Below, piece after piece: positions 21,530-31,683 of a DNA stretch of 64,000 nt (its first letter is position 1; each line of letters begins with the position of its first letter). The position numbers and the translations under genes were made by a program. The DNA is from Acrasis kona (lineage: Eukaryota > Heterolobosea > Eutetramitea > Acrasida > Acrasidae), in NCBI GenBank assembly GCA_026419775.2, contig JAOPGA020001408.1, positions 88,773 through 152,772 on the forward strand, given 5' to 3'. The notes below the pieces were generated by a model that saw only the letters and a program-made list of their open reading frames with translations, was not told the origin of the DNA and did not search any database.

Positions 21530-22836
21530 TTATTTATTTGTTCTTAGATCAACAATATTTACTCCAACCTGACAGTTATAATTCATTATAACATGCTCGC
21601 AATTCTCAAACAAGACCTCATCTAAATGATCATGTTCTATCCCAAAATTTGGATTTTCTTGTAATATATGTTTGAGTTTTACCATTCCATGATCTTTTAT
21701 TCTAAATACACCCACACTAAACAGTTGATATCAACACAAAGTAGATAGCTTACTTTGGGTCATGTTTTGGAGAACACACGATAGCTATTGCCTCGGAGAG
21801 TGAAGATTGGTACCCAAACTGTGTTCTTAAATCTACACTTGATAAGAAAGCTGTTTGAGTTGGGTGAATCTAAAATATGTTATAAGTCGTAAATGAGCAG
21901 CTCACGTGTATCCATCCTATTGTTATAAGATTGTTTTCAAGTTGGTAGTTAAACAAGTCGATTTCATTTGTAGCGCAACAGCTGTCGCTGGTGCCACTTT
22001 GGTCTGGTATGAGTAAATGGGAGCATTTGTATTGCCCATTCTTGAAAGAGCCGCATAATATAGAACAGAACTCTATACCCTGGTCTAACTGTTTGAATCC
22101 GTAGCTCAAAAATTCATCTATGATACGTCTATTCAATACGACTTTTTTTAAAACCGAATCATGATTAACTTGACACGACTCTGGAGTTTTAGGTGTAGTG
22201 TAAATAGATGGTGAGGGACTCTTGTATATGAATTAAATTTTGTGTGGTTCAAAACTTACTCGAGAGAGGATTATCGGTGAAATTTGTTTGACTGTGGGCC
22301 TGTCAATTGTATCGGCTTGTTGATTTTTTAAAGGCTTGGTAATAGCTTCTTTGTTGTTGTTAATTAGGCACGATGTTTCGTCTTTTCTTTGACATTTTTT
22401 TTCCTTTTCATCCAGTCTACGTAAGTACGATCGATATAGCCCATCATTTTTGAGTTTTTCACAATTTTCTATACAGGTATCACATATCTCCTGTTATAAA
22501 TTGTTTAAAAAATGATAACCTTACCCTTGAGACTGTATCTGTCTCATATTTCCAATAGGAGTCTTTTGCACTGTGGTGTTCAAGTATACCATTCCTGACC
22601 AAATTTATAAACTGTACAAGAGATATAAAATAAGATTCAAATTCTTGTGAATCTTTATGTCTTAATACCTAGGATTTGTTAGAATCGAATTTTGAAGAAA
22701 TTACTGCGTCATAATAAACTTCGGCTTTGTATATTTCATTTATTATTGGGGATTTATCATCTGGTTCTATACATACTAAAGCTCCACTCTGCTTTACTAG
22801 ACTCGTCCTATATGCGTCAAATGACTCCAGATCCAT
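21530..22836 (-). CDS. STAMBP: AMSH/STAMBP-type JAMM deubiquitinase
   Basis: AMSH cleaves K63-linked ubiquitin chains on endosomes beside ESCRT-0. Six short exons splice cleanly: complement(join(21530-21716,21754-21869,21906-22220,22260-22490,22525-22668,22705-22836)), 374 residues, introns 34-39 nt. The N-terminus (ESFDAYRTS, then [22 protein letters not shown]) resembles the USP8-dimer/MIT-like domain. The catalytic MPN+ domain has [10 protein letters not shown] (Glu), [19 protein letters not shown] (two His, Asp zinc ligands), [18 protein letters not shown], and ends [17 protein letters not shown] as in AMSH. The usual HTH is HIH here and the Cys of the distal ubiquitin insertion is kept (SDSCCATNE). 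No single reading frame exceeds 105 codons, so simple gene finders could miss it. Confidence 0.87.
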
Positions 22837-23326
22837 GAGCTCAGCCTTTATTTCAAATAGAATCTTGCCAGATTGTAAAAGTAATAGTTGACATTATTTA
22901 TAGAAAGCTCTTTGAAAGAAGCGTTAAACCAAAGCGTTTATGCTGCTAAGAAAAGGAACAATCAATGTTCAAACGTGATCAAAGCGAAACTATAGGGTGT
23001 GCAAGGTTACGTAGTAAAAAAACACGGAACGTTCATATTACAATAAAAAAGTATTAACCACGGATGGTATTCCTCTGATGTGTTGGAGGATGTCGTGGAA
23101 GATGCAAATATATCCCTCTATATGTATTGTGAGTAGCTTTAAGGACTTTTAAGGCGACTGGAAAAAGAAGAGACCGAAACTAACTCAGTAAATGCCAGCT
23201 TATCATGTAAACATTCGCGCAACAAAATTATTGATGAGACTGTTTGACCATCGCAATTGTTGTAACCTGCCTAAACTAAAAGGTGCACAAAGAAAAAAAC
23301 CTGCATTGGATGAATGGAAACCTACA

Positions 23327-23342
23327 TTGGTGTAAACACCAA
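23327..23342. repeat. 16-bp inverted repeat TTGGTGT-aa-ACACCAA
   Basis: Perfect 7-bp arms with a 2-nt centre, 434 bp upstream of the dioxygenase start. The short spacer fits a site for a dimeric DNA-binding protein rather than an RNA hairpin. A CATTGG word repeats just upstream. Confidence 0.5.
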
Positions 23343-23649
23343 TCGCGAACAATATTCAAAAAATAATCCTTGCATATTTCTTCATAAAAATTCTTGCAAG
23401 TTGTCCTATTTCCTATACGCTATTGTTCATATCTCTTAGTGCCCAAAATTTATTTTGGTTTCAATCTACTCTTTATATACTGCTGTGATGGTGTGTGAAG
23501 TTTCAATCAATTTTATATTACCAATACGTCACTCTACAGGCGCTCAAAGGGATATATTAATTTTTTTTCCACACAGCACATTGAATAAATGTTAGCACGA
23601 CAGGAGCTGAAACAAATTCACATTGTAAATGAAGGAGAATTATGTCAAT

Positions 23650-23722
23650 ATCCGGTCCAGGAGAGTTTTAGGAGAAAAATGCACAACGACCATCCAGATA
23701 GGTCGACCCGGAGTGACCGGAT
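23650..23722. repeat. Spaced inverted repeat ATCCGGTC / GACCGGAT near the dioxygenase start
   Basis: The 8-bp arms (23650-23657 and 23715-23722) are exact reverse complements 57 bp apart. A GGTCGACC palindrome sits between them at 23701-23708. The whole lies 54-126 bp upstream of the ATG at 23776, so it is promoter or 5' UTR. Confidence 0.5.
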
Positions 23723-23775
23723 TTTTCTGTAATTTAAAAGTGACCGTCGCTCACGTTCAATAATATTAAAACAAC

Positions 23776-24489
23776 ATGAAGACAATCATCGTACTATTGG
23801 CCCTATTCGCTTTGTCTGCACTCTCACAAAAGTGCCCTGCCACAGCCAAGGATATCCTTGGTCCATACTACCAACCAGGCGCCCCAGTTAGAGATAACAT
23901 TGTTTGCACAAACACACCCGCCTCTGATAGACTTTACGTCACAGGTCAATTAACCGATACAAACTGCAGACCAATCCCACACGCTACCTTGGACATCTGG
24001 CACGCAGACGAGAGAGGTGAATACAGCCCTGGAGCTTCAGGCAAAAACTTCCAATGCAGATCAAAACTTACAACAGATGAGAACGGTAACTACAAATTCC
24101 TCACTATCTTCCCTGGACGTTACGATGACGATGGCTACAGACCAGCACACATTCACTTCACCATTACTGGAGAGAAGTCACCCGTCAAGTTCGACACCTT
24201 CACCACTCAATTGTACTTCAACAAGGACTACTACCTACACCCCAGAGATTCATGCAAGCGTTGCGGTTCTGGACACGCCTCATTGGTTGCAGACGTTGTC
24301 CATCTAGACGACATCAAGACCTACGTTGGTAAATGGGATATTCATCTCAACACCACTTCATCCGCCAACGACTTCCAGGTCGAAGATGCCAGCGGAAACT
24401 ACAGAGAAGCAAAGGACAACATTATGCCAAAAGACGACCTTATTACCAGATTGATGAAGCAAATCATTGAGCTAAGAAAGCGTCAATAA
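23776..24489 (+). CDS. Secreted intradiol ring-cleavage dioxygenase
   Basis: Intradiol dioxygenases use non-haem Fe(III) to open catechol or protocatechuate rings. The 237-residue protein starts with a signal peptide (MKTIIVLLALFALSALS). Motifs: DILGPYYQPGAP; LDIWHADERGEYSP (candidate Tyr ligand); FPGRYDDDGYRPAHIHF, which supplies the second Tyr region, the RPxHIH Arg and two His ligands; and FTTQLYFNKDYYLHPRDSC. The C-terminal 50 residues are outside the catalytic core. Codon use is strongly biased to C-ending codons compared with neighbours, typical of high expression. The secreted, single-domain form is like fungal extracellular relatives. Substrate is unknown; transfer from bacteria or fungi is possible. 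The stop lies in AATAAA. Confidence 0.87.
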   Translation: MKTIIVLLALFALSALSQKCPATAKDILGPYYQPGAPVRDNIVCTNTPASDRLYVTGQLTDTNCRPIPHATLDIWHADERGEYSPGASGKNFQCRSKLTTDENGNYKFLTIFPGRYDDDGYRPAHIHFTITGEKSPVKFDTFTTQLYFNKDYYLHPRDSCKRCGSGHASLVADVVHLDDIKTYVGKWDIHLNTTSSANDFQVEDASGNYREAKDNIMPKDDLITRLMKQIIELRKRQ

Positions 24490-24651
24490 ATAAACACTAC
24501 ATATTGTATAATCACTAGTATAATTAATACATTCTTGCGTATAGTGCAACATGCTAGCAGGTGACTTCTTCTATGAATAAAACAAAACATTGCTATACAT
24601 TTGACTTGCCATTTTGCTCATGTAATTTTGAAGAATTAGGTTTATTTACTG

Positions 24652-27600
24652 TTATATCTTTACATTCTTAGTGACCATGGCCTGCAGTTTGTGAATTTGC
24701 TTCTCTTTGTTTGCATTACTTTCACTCAACGTCTTTCTATAGTGTTCTTCCCTTTCAAGTTCACGGTCTTTGAGTAATAATTGTTCATTTAGACGAGATA
24801 ATTCCAGAGAATTACGATCGTTCAAATTTCGTATAGATTCATTCTTATCCTTAACCTCACTGGACACCAAAGACAATTCTCTTCTCGTCCGTTGCAATTC
24901 TGCATCTGCGTTATTCTTCTCAGTTTGAAGTTGAGCTAACTTCTCCTTCTCCTCTTGAAGTGACAGCTGCAACGCTGACATTTGCTTATCATATGACATT
25001 CTTAATAACTTGTTACTGTTGGATGTGTTTTCCTTAATTTCGGAAACATGCCTCCTTTGAAGGTCATCTACAGATGCAAGTAACTCTCGCAATTCCTTTT
25101 CGAATGCTTCCGTTGCATTCTTGTTGGTATCTTTTAATGATTCAACCATCTTCAAACATTCTTGTTTTTCCGCTTCCACTCTATCTCTTTGCAGGCGCAT
25201 TTCCTTCCCTTCTTTCTCTGCATCCAACAAATGTTTTCTACACTCTGCAATAATGTGCTCTCCATTCATCTTTTCTTGATTATACTTTTCGATTAATTCT
25301 CTTAATTGCTGCAGAGATGCTTCCACGTTGGAAGAGTGATTGGAAAGCAGGCCATTTTGTACATTAGCCGGTAAGGATATAGTTGCATTGATAATGTGTA
25401 TTACTTTCCTTAGATCCTCATACTTTCTAGAAATGTTTTTCAAATCTTGTTCCAGACCCTGTCTATAGAAAAAGTTAGTTGATATCTCGAGTGCACTGCC
25501 TTACTTTTGAGATAGTATATCCTTGATTTGAATTTGATTGTCGTGAACCTTTAGCGAGGCCTCATTGATTGCGGATTTAACCTTTTCTTGTGCTTGTGTC
25601 ATCTTCTCCTGGAACTCTTTATTAAGTGCTTCCTTCTCAGCCTCGTGTGCTCTTTGCATTTGTAACACTGACTGTGCTGCTGTTGCAGCATTCCCTGCAG
25701 CTCTTCTAATAATTAATTCCATTTGCTTTTGTACAGTTTGTTTCACTGCATTAATATCCCTCTCGGAATCACTTCTTGCATTCAATAGTTCTCTTTTAAG
25801 CAGACCGACACGTTCTCTGAAGGTAATCTCCAACTTTGATAGCTTTTGTCTGGTTTCAAATCTAGCGTGCTCTAGGCGACGTTTGTAGTGAGAAACCTTG
25901 TCTTGATTGTCGTCGGCGCTCTTCTTGTATAGCTCTTCCTTCATTGCTACAAGTGAAGTAAGTGTCCTGCACAACCAATCAACATCGTTCTCCTGCGATA
26001 TTTGCTGATTCATATTTGAGGAACGTAGTAAATGTAACGTTGTGCGTATGGCATCCATTAGTTTTCTTCTATCTGCTTCCGACCTCGAAAGAACCTCTCT
26101 AGAGGATCTACTCTCCTGCTGAGCAATATCAATTTGATTTAGCTGTTCGGTAGAAGCGGTCCTTAACGATTCGACATCAGATTTATGGTTGGCCACTACC
26201 CTCGACAGCGCCTCACTGTGCTGTCTTAAATCGTCAATTTGCTGTTTAAGCGTGTAACTCTCTTGATTAATGTCGTCGTATGATTTTTGTATCGACTCCC
26301 TCTTTTTGTTTTCTTGTTGTAATATATCTTTTAGTTTTACAACATTCTCAGTGGCTTCCTTCAAGCTATTGGCCAGCACTTTATTGTTGCCCTCGACTTC
26401 TTGAATGGTGGCCCTAAGTGATAGAATCGACTTTTGGTCTCGTTCTATTCTTTCGTTTAACTTTCTACCAGTTTGTTGCTCCTTGTCTAGAGATTGTTCC
26501 AGTTGTTTGACACCATCTTTGATGTTGTTTAGAGTGGCATTAAATTCTCTAGTTTTACGATCCTCTAGCTCTCTCAACCTAACAAGGCACTCTGCTTCAG
26601 CTTTTTGTACGATGGCTTGCTTCTCCAATCCGCTACGTCTATCGCTCTCCTTCAAGAATTGCTCGTGCTCGTTCCTACTAATGTATTCCTTTTGGTAAGA
26701 TTTAATCTTTGTTTCATAGACCTCGAGCATTCTCTCCACTGGTTCTGGCTGCATGCTCTTTCTGACGCTACTTAATTGCTGAGATACCATTTGCTCAAAC
26801 ACACTCTTCTGCACCTGCTGTTCTTTGTCATATAGTTGTTTTTGCATGTCTATAAGCCTGCTATCATACATTTCTCGGGCCTTTCGTTCTGCTTCAGCTT
26901 GCTTATCAGATATTTTACTTTGAAGTTCCCTCTGTAAATCAGCATACAAGCGTTTCTCTCTTTCATAATTTTCCTCCATCTCATTCAATTGTCTTTTCGC
27001 ATCTCTTTCTAGCTTTGAATAGTTCCTGGCCTCCGTCTCTAATTTGTCCTTGTAGCCTTGCACTTTAGCCTTGCATCTCAAAACCACAGCATCTGCCTCA
27101 GCAATTCGCTTTTCGAAATCTTTTTGTCGCTCTTCATGCTCTTTAATTATCTTCTTTTGTGCCTTGTATTGGACTCTTGACTGTTTAACTTCATCCCCTA
27201 GTTTCTGCTTCAAGTCGCGCATTCTGTGCTTGAGAGCAACAATACCTCCGTTCATGTCGTCCATAGTAGCGCCTTTATCTTGGTCCGTGCGTATCAGGGA
27301 CTCCACTTTGTCGCTCAAAGAAGAATAAACATTTCTAATTTCAATTCTCTCTTGTTCTGATTTTTGTAGTAGCTCTCTAGCAACATCGAGTTCCGATTGG
27401 AGTTTGCTTTTCTCCAATTTAAGAATGTCGATAGCTTGTTCGTGTGACGATAGCTTTTTCATTTGTTGGGTCAGCTCTTGAATTTCATGCTCGTGGCTTT
27501 AAAAGTTAGTGAATGATTAGAACACGTCAACATACTTGCTTTGTTGAATCTTCTTTTTCTTGAGTTGAGAGTCTTTGATGGTCAAATCGTGTTCGAGAGA

Positions 27601-28317
27601 TCCAATCTTCTCGTACAATTCGCTTTGTTTGGCCTGGTCAATTCCTGATGTAGATGTCATTGCATTTTTTTTATAAGCTTTAACTTTGCTTTTAAGCGAG
27701 GCTATCAAATCGTCCTTTTGTTGTGAACTTAGAACCTCTTGTTCTAATGATCTCTGACATCCGTCCAACTGCAAACGTAACTGCTCGCATTCTCTTTTAA
27801 AATCTCCAGAATCTACAGCCCGGTCAGACAAACGTTGCAAAAGTTGTGATATTTGAATCTCCTGCTCGGTATTGATTGCTTGTTTGATGATTTCTGCTAT
27901 TCTGTCTGCCACATGTACTGCACTCGCATTATCCTTGGTCATTTGATTAAGAATTGCATCGTTTCCGATTTGATGAAGTACCCCAACTAGTTCCTAATTG
28001 TGAATCAATCGAAATTGTAACGAATAGATGTTTACTTCTGATAAGCCTATAAGTCTTTCTTCATATTCCTTCTTTATGAATTCCAGTTGGGAGGATATTC
28101 TTCTATCTGAGATGTGACTGTTTTGTAGTTCATCTTGGTGAAGAGATTGGTTGTTGATTCCTGATAAATTTTGGCTTCTTATCGATCCTATAGAATCTCT
28201 TGCATTGTTCGCATCTCTTTCTGCAGCCTAACTGTTTTATTTATTTAGTACAACAAAATGTATTACGATGAATGATACCCTGCGAGGATTATAACTATAA
28301 CCGCGACTCAGGTTCAT
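24652..28317 (-). CDS. Large coiled-coil protein, unrecognised (1,163 aa)
   Basis: CDS is complement(join(24652-25462,25505-27496,27536-27993,28036-28227,28279-28317)); introns are 42, 39, 42 and 51 nt and all phases close. The protein starts MNLSRGYSYNPR and is nearly all heptad coiled coil from about residue 50 to the end, rich in Glu, Lys, Gln and Leu. A non-helical stretch with SLPANVQNGLLSNHSSN lies around residue 920. There is no motor, kinase or membrane segment. Length and composition suit a centrosomal, basal-body or flagellar structural protein, but I cannot name the family. An E2F-like palindrome upstream suggests cell-cycle-timed expression. Confidence 0.75.
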
Positions 28318-28371
28318 AAATAAAGAATAGTGTCAAGTGGAATATGTATCTAAACGGTTTTTTGAAATAAA

Positions 28372-28405
28372 TTGGCGGGTTATAACAAAAATATTTGGCG
28401 CCAAA
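28372..28405 (-). promoter_or_regulatory. Paired E2F/DP-like sites upstream of the coiled-coil gene
   Basis: TTTGGCGCCAAA (28394-28405) is a perfect 12-bp palindrome that contains the E2F consensus TTTGGCGC on both strands. A second element, TTGGCGGG, lies at 28372-28379. They sit 55-88 bp upstream of the start codon at 28317. The motif identity is seen directly; binding and cell-cycle control are inferred. Confidence 0.6.
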
Positions 28406-28582
28406 TTCAAGTAAGCAAATGAACAGTTATTGTTTATTATGTTCCTTTTGACAGGTTCAAATAACTTTAGGGTCGATAATACGACCGTGTTCTATACTAC
28501 GTCAATAGACTAAGAAGCGCTCAAGTTAACATCCATCCAATACGCACACTACTTATCTACCATTGTAACTACTCCATCCCAA

Positions 28583-30028
28583 TTAGAAGAACAATTCGAA
28601 ATAGACAAAAGGAGTTTGCATTGTGTTCTTAATAACTCGATCATCCAAATCGAAATTACGAATTGCGTGAAAACAGTTTTTAATTTGAGTCAAGTTACGC
28701 ACGATCGCAAATGAAACAAACGAAGTCAATATAATACCCGCAATTGTAAGCACCACTGATGTACCTACCACAATGTACACATGTTGGTAAATCTTACTTG
28801 TATAAAAGGTACTGGGCCAAGCGTCAAAAACGTACAACTTTTGACTATTGAATAAAATAGATTTGAACTTTACTACCATTTGTCCTCCGTAAGGACTGTT
28901 GTATGATAATTTTTTACATTTTCCTATATTCGACCATCCACCACAAGTGTCCATGATGGACGCAGTCAGCAGCGATAATTCAATATTGCTCTGCATGGCA
29001 TAAAATCCGTCGGGTTCAGAGTCCTCCCTTTCATAATAATTCACTTTTGCAGTGCTTGCTATCAAAGATCCCATCGAGTTTGTAAGTGTGATAACTTGAA
29101 AGTTGTTTGATTTCAAATCCTTCAACATTTTTTCAAACTCTGATAAAAGCATGGGTGCAATGATGGCACCAATAATCTTTTTATCTCTTAAAATTTGTCC
29201 AGTAATTCGCAGAGTGGGATTTCTGAGACCGTCGGCGTAAAATTCATCCACTAGGGATATGGCTGAGCTTCCATACACTGTTGTAAATGTTTTTGAACTT
29301 GTGACATCCGTAAAGGCATCGGTGGGAAATTTCATTTGAAGTCTATCTATTATCGTTGTGTTGTCGCGTCCGTATATAACAGTGTCGAATGTATTGGTAA
29401 AAGAGTTTGCAACCTGAAGAGAAACTCCCATTTCTTCAAGATTTTGAATCGTCCAAATCATTGCATATGAAAAGGGCTCTATCATAAACACTGATAAAGA
29501 AGGCATGGACTCTACTGAAAAAATGCTGGACCTCATAATTTCTGAGCATATATTTCTATGTCGTCAATAAAAGTATGTTGTGATAACCTACTTGGTCAAG
29601 TTGTTTGAGGAGATGTCGAACAAGCTATCAAGAGCGTTTTCAAAAATGCTCTGTGTGGTCCTGATAGTAGTCGAAAATGAGTCTAATTTAAAGCTAAGGT
29701 TATCTGTGACGTGACTCAAATCGTTTTCCTGTATTACATCATCAGCTGCAGTTATAACTTGAATGGTTGAACTTGTTGAGATTGCAACCACCACACCAAC
29801 CACGATTACCAAAGTCAAGAAAAGTAGTTCTAAATGTTTTTAAATAAGCGAAAATAGAGCCTTACCATTGAATATCAAGTGTATTGAGAAGAACATTCTC
29901 CAAGTGAAATTTGTTTTTTGAGTGCTTTTGCGAATGGCTAACGAATCATTATCTGATGAGGCGTTATCATCACCTAATGCAATATCCTCCGTCACATTAA
30001 CTTTGTAGGGATATAGTCTGTGACACAT
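28583..30028 (-). CDS. Membrane sensor protein with extracytoplasmic domain, truncated after HAMP-like region
   Basis: CDS is complement(join(28583-29555,29592-29829,29866-30028)), 457 residues, introns of 36 nt each. A cytoplasmic start leads into one membrane helix (LLFLTLVIVVGVVVAI, about residue 58). Then follows a 270-residue extracytoplasmic region resembling double-Cache sensors, with FKSILFNSQKLYVFDAWP, and a second helix (VYIVVGTSVVLTIAGIILTSFVSF). After it comes a HAMP-like segment (LTQIKNCFHAIRNFDLDDRVI). The protein stops about 15 residues later, where sensor cyclases of this type would continue into a catalytic domain. No catalytic exon is seen in the following 200 bp. It could be a genuine sensor-only protein or a truncated cyclase paralogue. 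Confidence 0.65.
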
Positions 30029-30116
30029 GAGTTACACTGAAAAATTGCCCAAATTTATTTTTGAAACTGGAGTTTTACAATACACTACAGACAGGAGAGA
30101 TGCAATAAAATATTTA

Positions 30117-31433
30117 TTAATTGTATTCTGACCGTTCAATATGTTCCCTCAACATCGTTTGGACGTCAAGAAACCCATTTTTTTTTGCAATTTCATACGC
30201 CTCTAATAAAGAGCTCGTATTCACATTTTTTCCAAGTAGGAACTTTAAAGTATTTGGATTATAGTTGCTTGCATTAGAAATACATTCGGAAGTAATATTT
30301 GCGCCTCTCCTCAGCGCCAAATCAGCAATCGTGGTGTCATCATTTTTACAGGAGAACACCAAAACTTCTTGAACGACGCTCGAAGGAACTCGATCTATAA
30401 AAAGTTCCACAACCTTCGAATGATTGTGCATGGTGGCGCACAGTATGGATTCTTGATATTTTGTAGCACCTTTTTCTAACATTAATTCTACGATATCCAT
30501 ACTTCCACCTATTGCCGCGCCGTTGAGGCCCAGGTTCCAGTCGCACTGATCATTCTCTGCATCAATCACGAGTTGCACCAAAGACAATTTACATCCTATC
30601 GCAGCATCATGAATACATTGAACAGGTTTACAATCAAGTTTTTCAATAAAGTACTTTACAAGGAATTCATTACCACCCTGAAATGCACCCTTCATACCAT
30701 CCATTGGATTGGCATTTAACTCCAACAAATACTCTATAAGATCCATTTTACCCATCCTACAAGCACACAACAAGCATTGATCTAGTATCACCTGGGGCAG
30801 GGGAAGATCACAGGCGGCGAGCTTAAAAGCTTCAAGCTGACCACCTTTACTGGATTTAAAGCAGATTAGAAGACGATTATCGTGCATATATTTTCGCACT
30901 TCTGGATCTTTCATGTGCATACCTATAGTGTCCGTAAATCCAAAGTAGAAGCAATACAGTAGGGCCTTGCAGACTGCAGCAAAGTACATGCTCTCCGGTA
31001 CGCTTTTGAGAAAAAGTCTTATCATATTATTGTTACGGGATTCTATGACAAATCTATGGAATTCATCCAAAAAATCTAGAGGCCTTAAGGAAGGTATTTT
31101 TTCAAACGGAAATACCGTCATAACCGAAAACAATTTGACTTCAATTAATTTTTTTATAAGGGCTTTGAAAGTAACCAGTGAATCTAGTCTTAATAGCTTT
31201 ATGACGCTTGTTGGTGATTTGGAGGCAATTGCTTCATCAATACATGTGATTCTCGGTTGCGGGTGATGTGATACAATCTCAGTTGGAGAAGCTGTGCATC
31301 CGTACGTGATAATACTCAGGTCAAAAAAGTTCATACTTAGTTTTCTGGATAGTTTATTAAGGTGGTTGATATGTAATCTACGCTCATTGTTTGGATCCAC
31401 CTCGAAAACCTCTATTAATGGTCTCTTCAACAT
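30117..31433 (-). CDS. Ankyrin-repeat protein
   Basis: The 438-residue single-exon protein has degenerate ankyrin repeats in its C-terminal 250 residues: LLCACRMGKMDLIEYLLELNANP, GLNGAAIGGSMDIVELMLEKGA, LCATMHNHSKVVELFID and FSCKNDDTTIADLALRRGAN. The N-terminal 150 residues are helical without a clear domain; an F-box is not evident. Repeats of this loose form are common in large amoebal ankyrin families, where partners are usually unknown. No enzymatic motif is seen. The stop is followed at once by a TAATAAA poly(A) signal. Confidence 0.7.
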   Translation of the reverse strand: MLKRPLIEVFEVDPNNERRLHINHLNKLSRKLSMNFFDLSIITYGCTASPTEIVSHHPQPRITCIDEAIASKSPTSVIKLLRLDSLVTFKALIKKLIEVKLFSVMTVFPFEKIPSLRPLDFLDEFHRFVIESRNNNMIRLFLKSVPESMYFAAVCKALLYCFYFGFTDTIGMHMKDPEVRKYMHDNRLLICFKSSKGGQLEAFKLAACDLPLPQVILDQCLLCACRMGKMDLIEYLLELNANPMDGMKGAFQGGNEFLVKYFIEKLDCKPVQCIHDAAIGCKLSLVQLVIDAENDQCDWNLGLNGAAIGGSMDIVELMLEKGATKYQESILCATMHNHSKVVELFIDRVPSSVVQEVLVFSCKNDDTTIADLALRRGANITSECISNASNYNPNTLKFLLGKNVNTSSLLEAYEIAKKNGFLDVQTMLREHIERSEYN

Positions 31434-31683
31434 TGTCGGTGATGAAAGTTAATTGTGTTCGACGAAGTTGAGTAGAAATTTAGCAGTCAAGTTCAAATAA
31501 AAAGTTCAAAAAATATAAGAAGATGTGTGAGCTGCATTAATAGCTTTGATTGGTAACTGTTTAGTTAGAAGTGTTGGAAGTATCTTGCCTTCATAAAGTG
31601 GAATGTTGTTAACAAAATATTGTAAATGTGGGTGTGTAGTTGCCCTTTGTTTCCTTCCAAACCTTTGAAAGAGCAATTGAAAG

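Larger units (their letters stand above)
22837..23775. other. Divergent intergenic region, AMSH / dioxygenase
   Basis: About 940 bp separate the two start codons, the longest clear gap in the window. It is A/T-rich and holds two notable inverted repeats (annotated separately). A short open stretch at about 23058-23130 could be an exon but has no ATG and needs a 25-nt intron, so I leave it out. No RNA gene is recognised. Confidence 0.5.

Noticed and set aside
23058-23200. Possible two-exon fragment (GWYSSDVLEDVVEDANISLYMY then DWKKKRPKLTQ)
   Set aside because: No ATG, and it needs a 25-nt intron, shorter than any other here.
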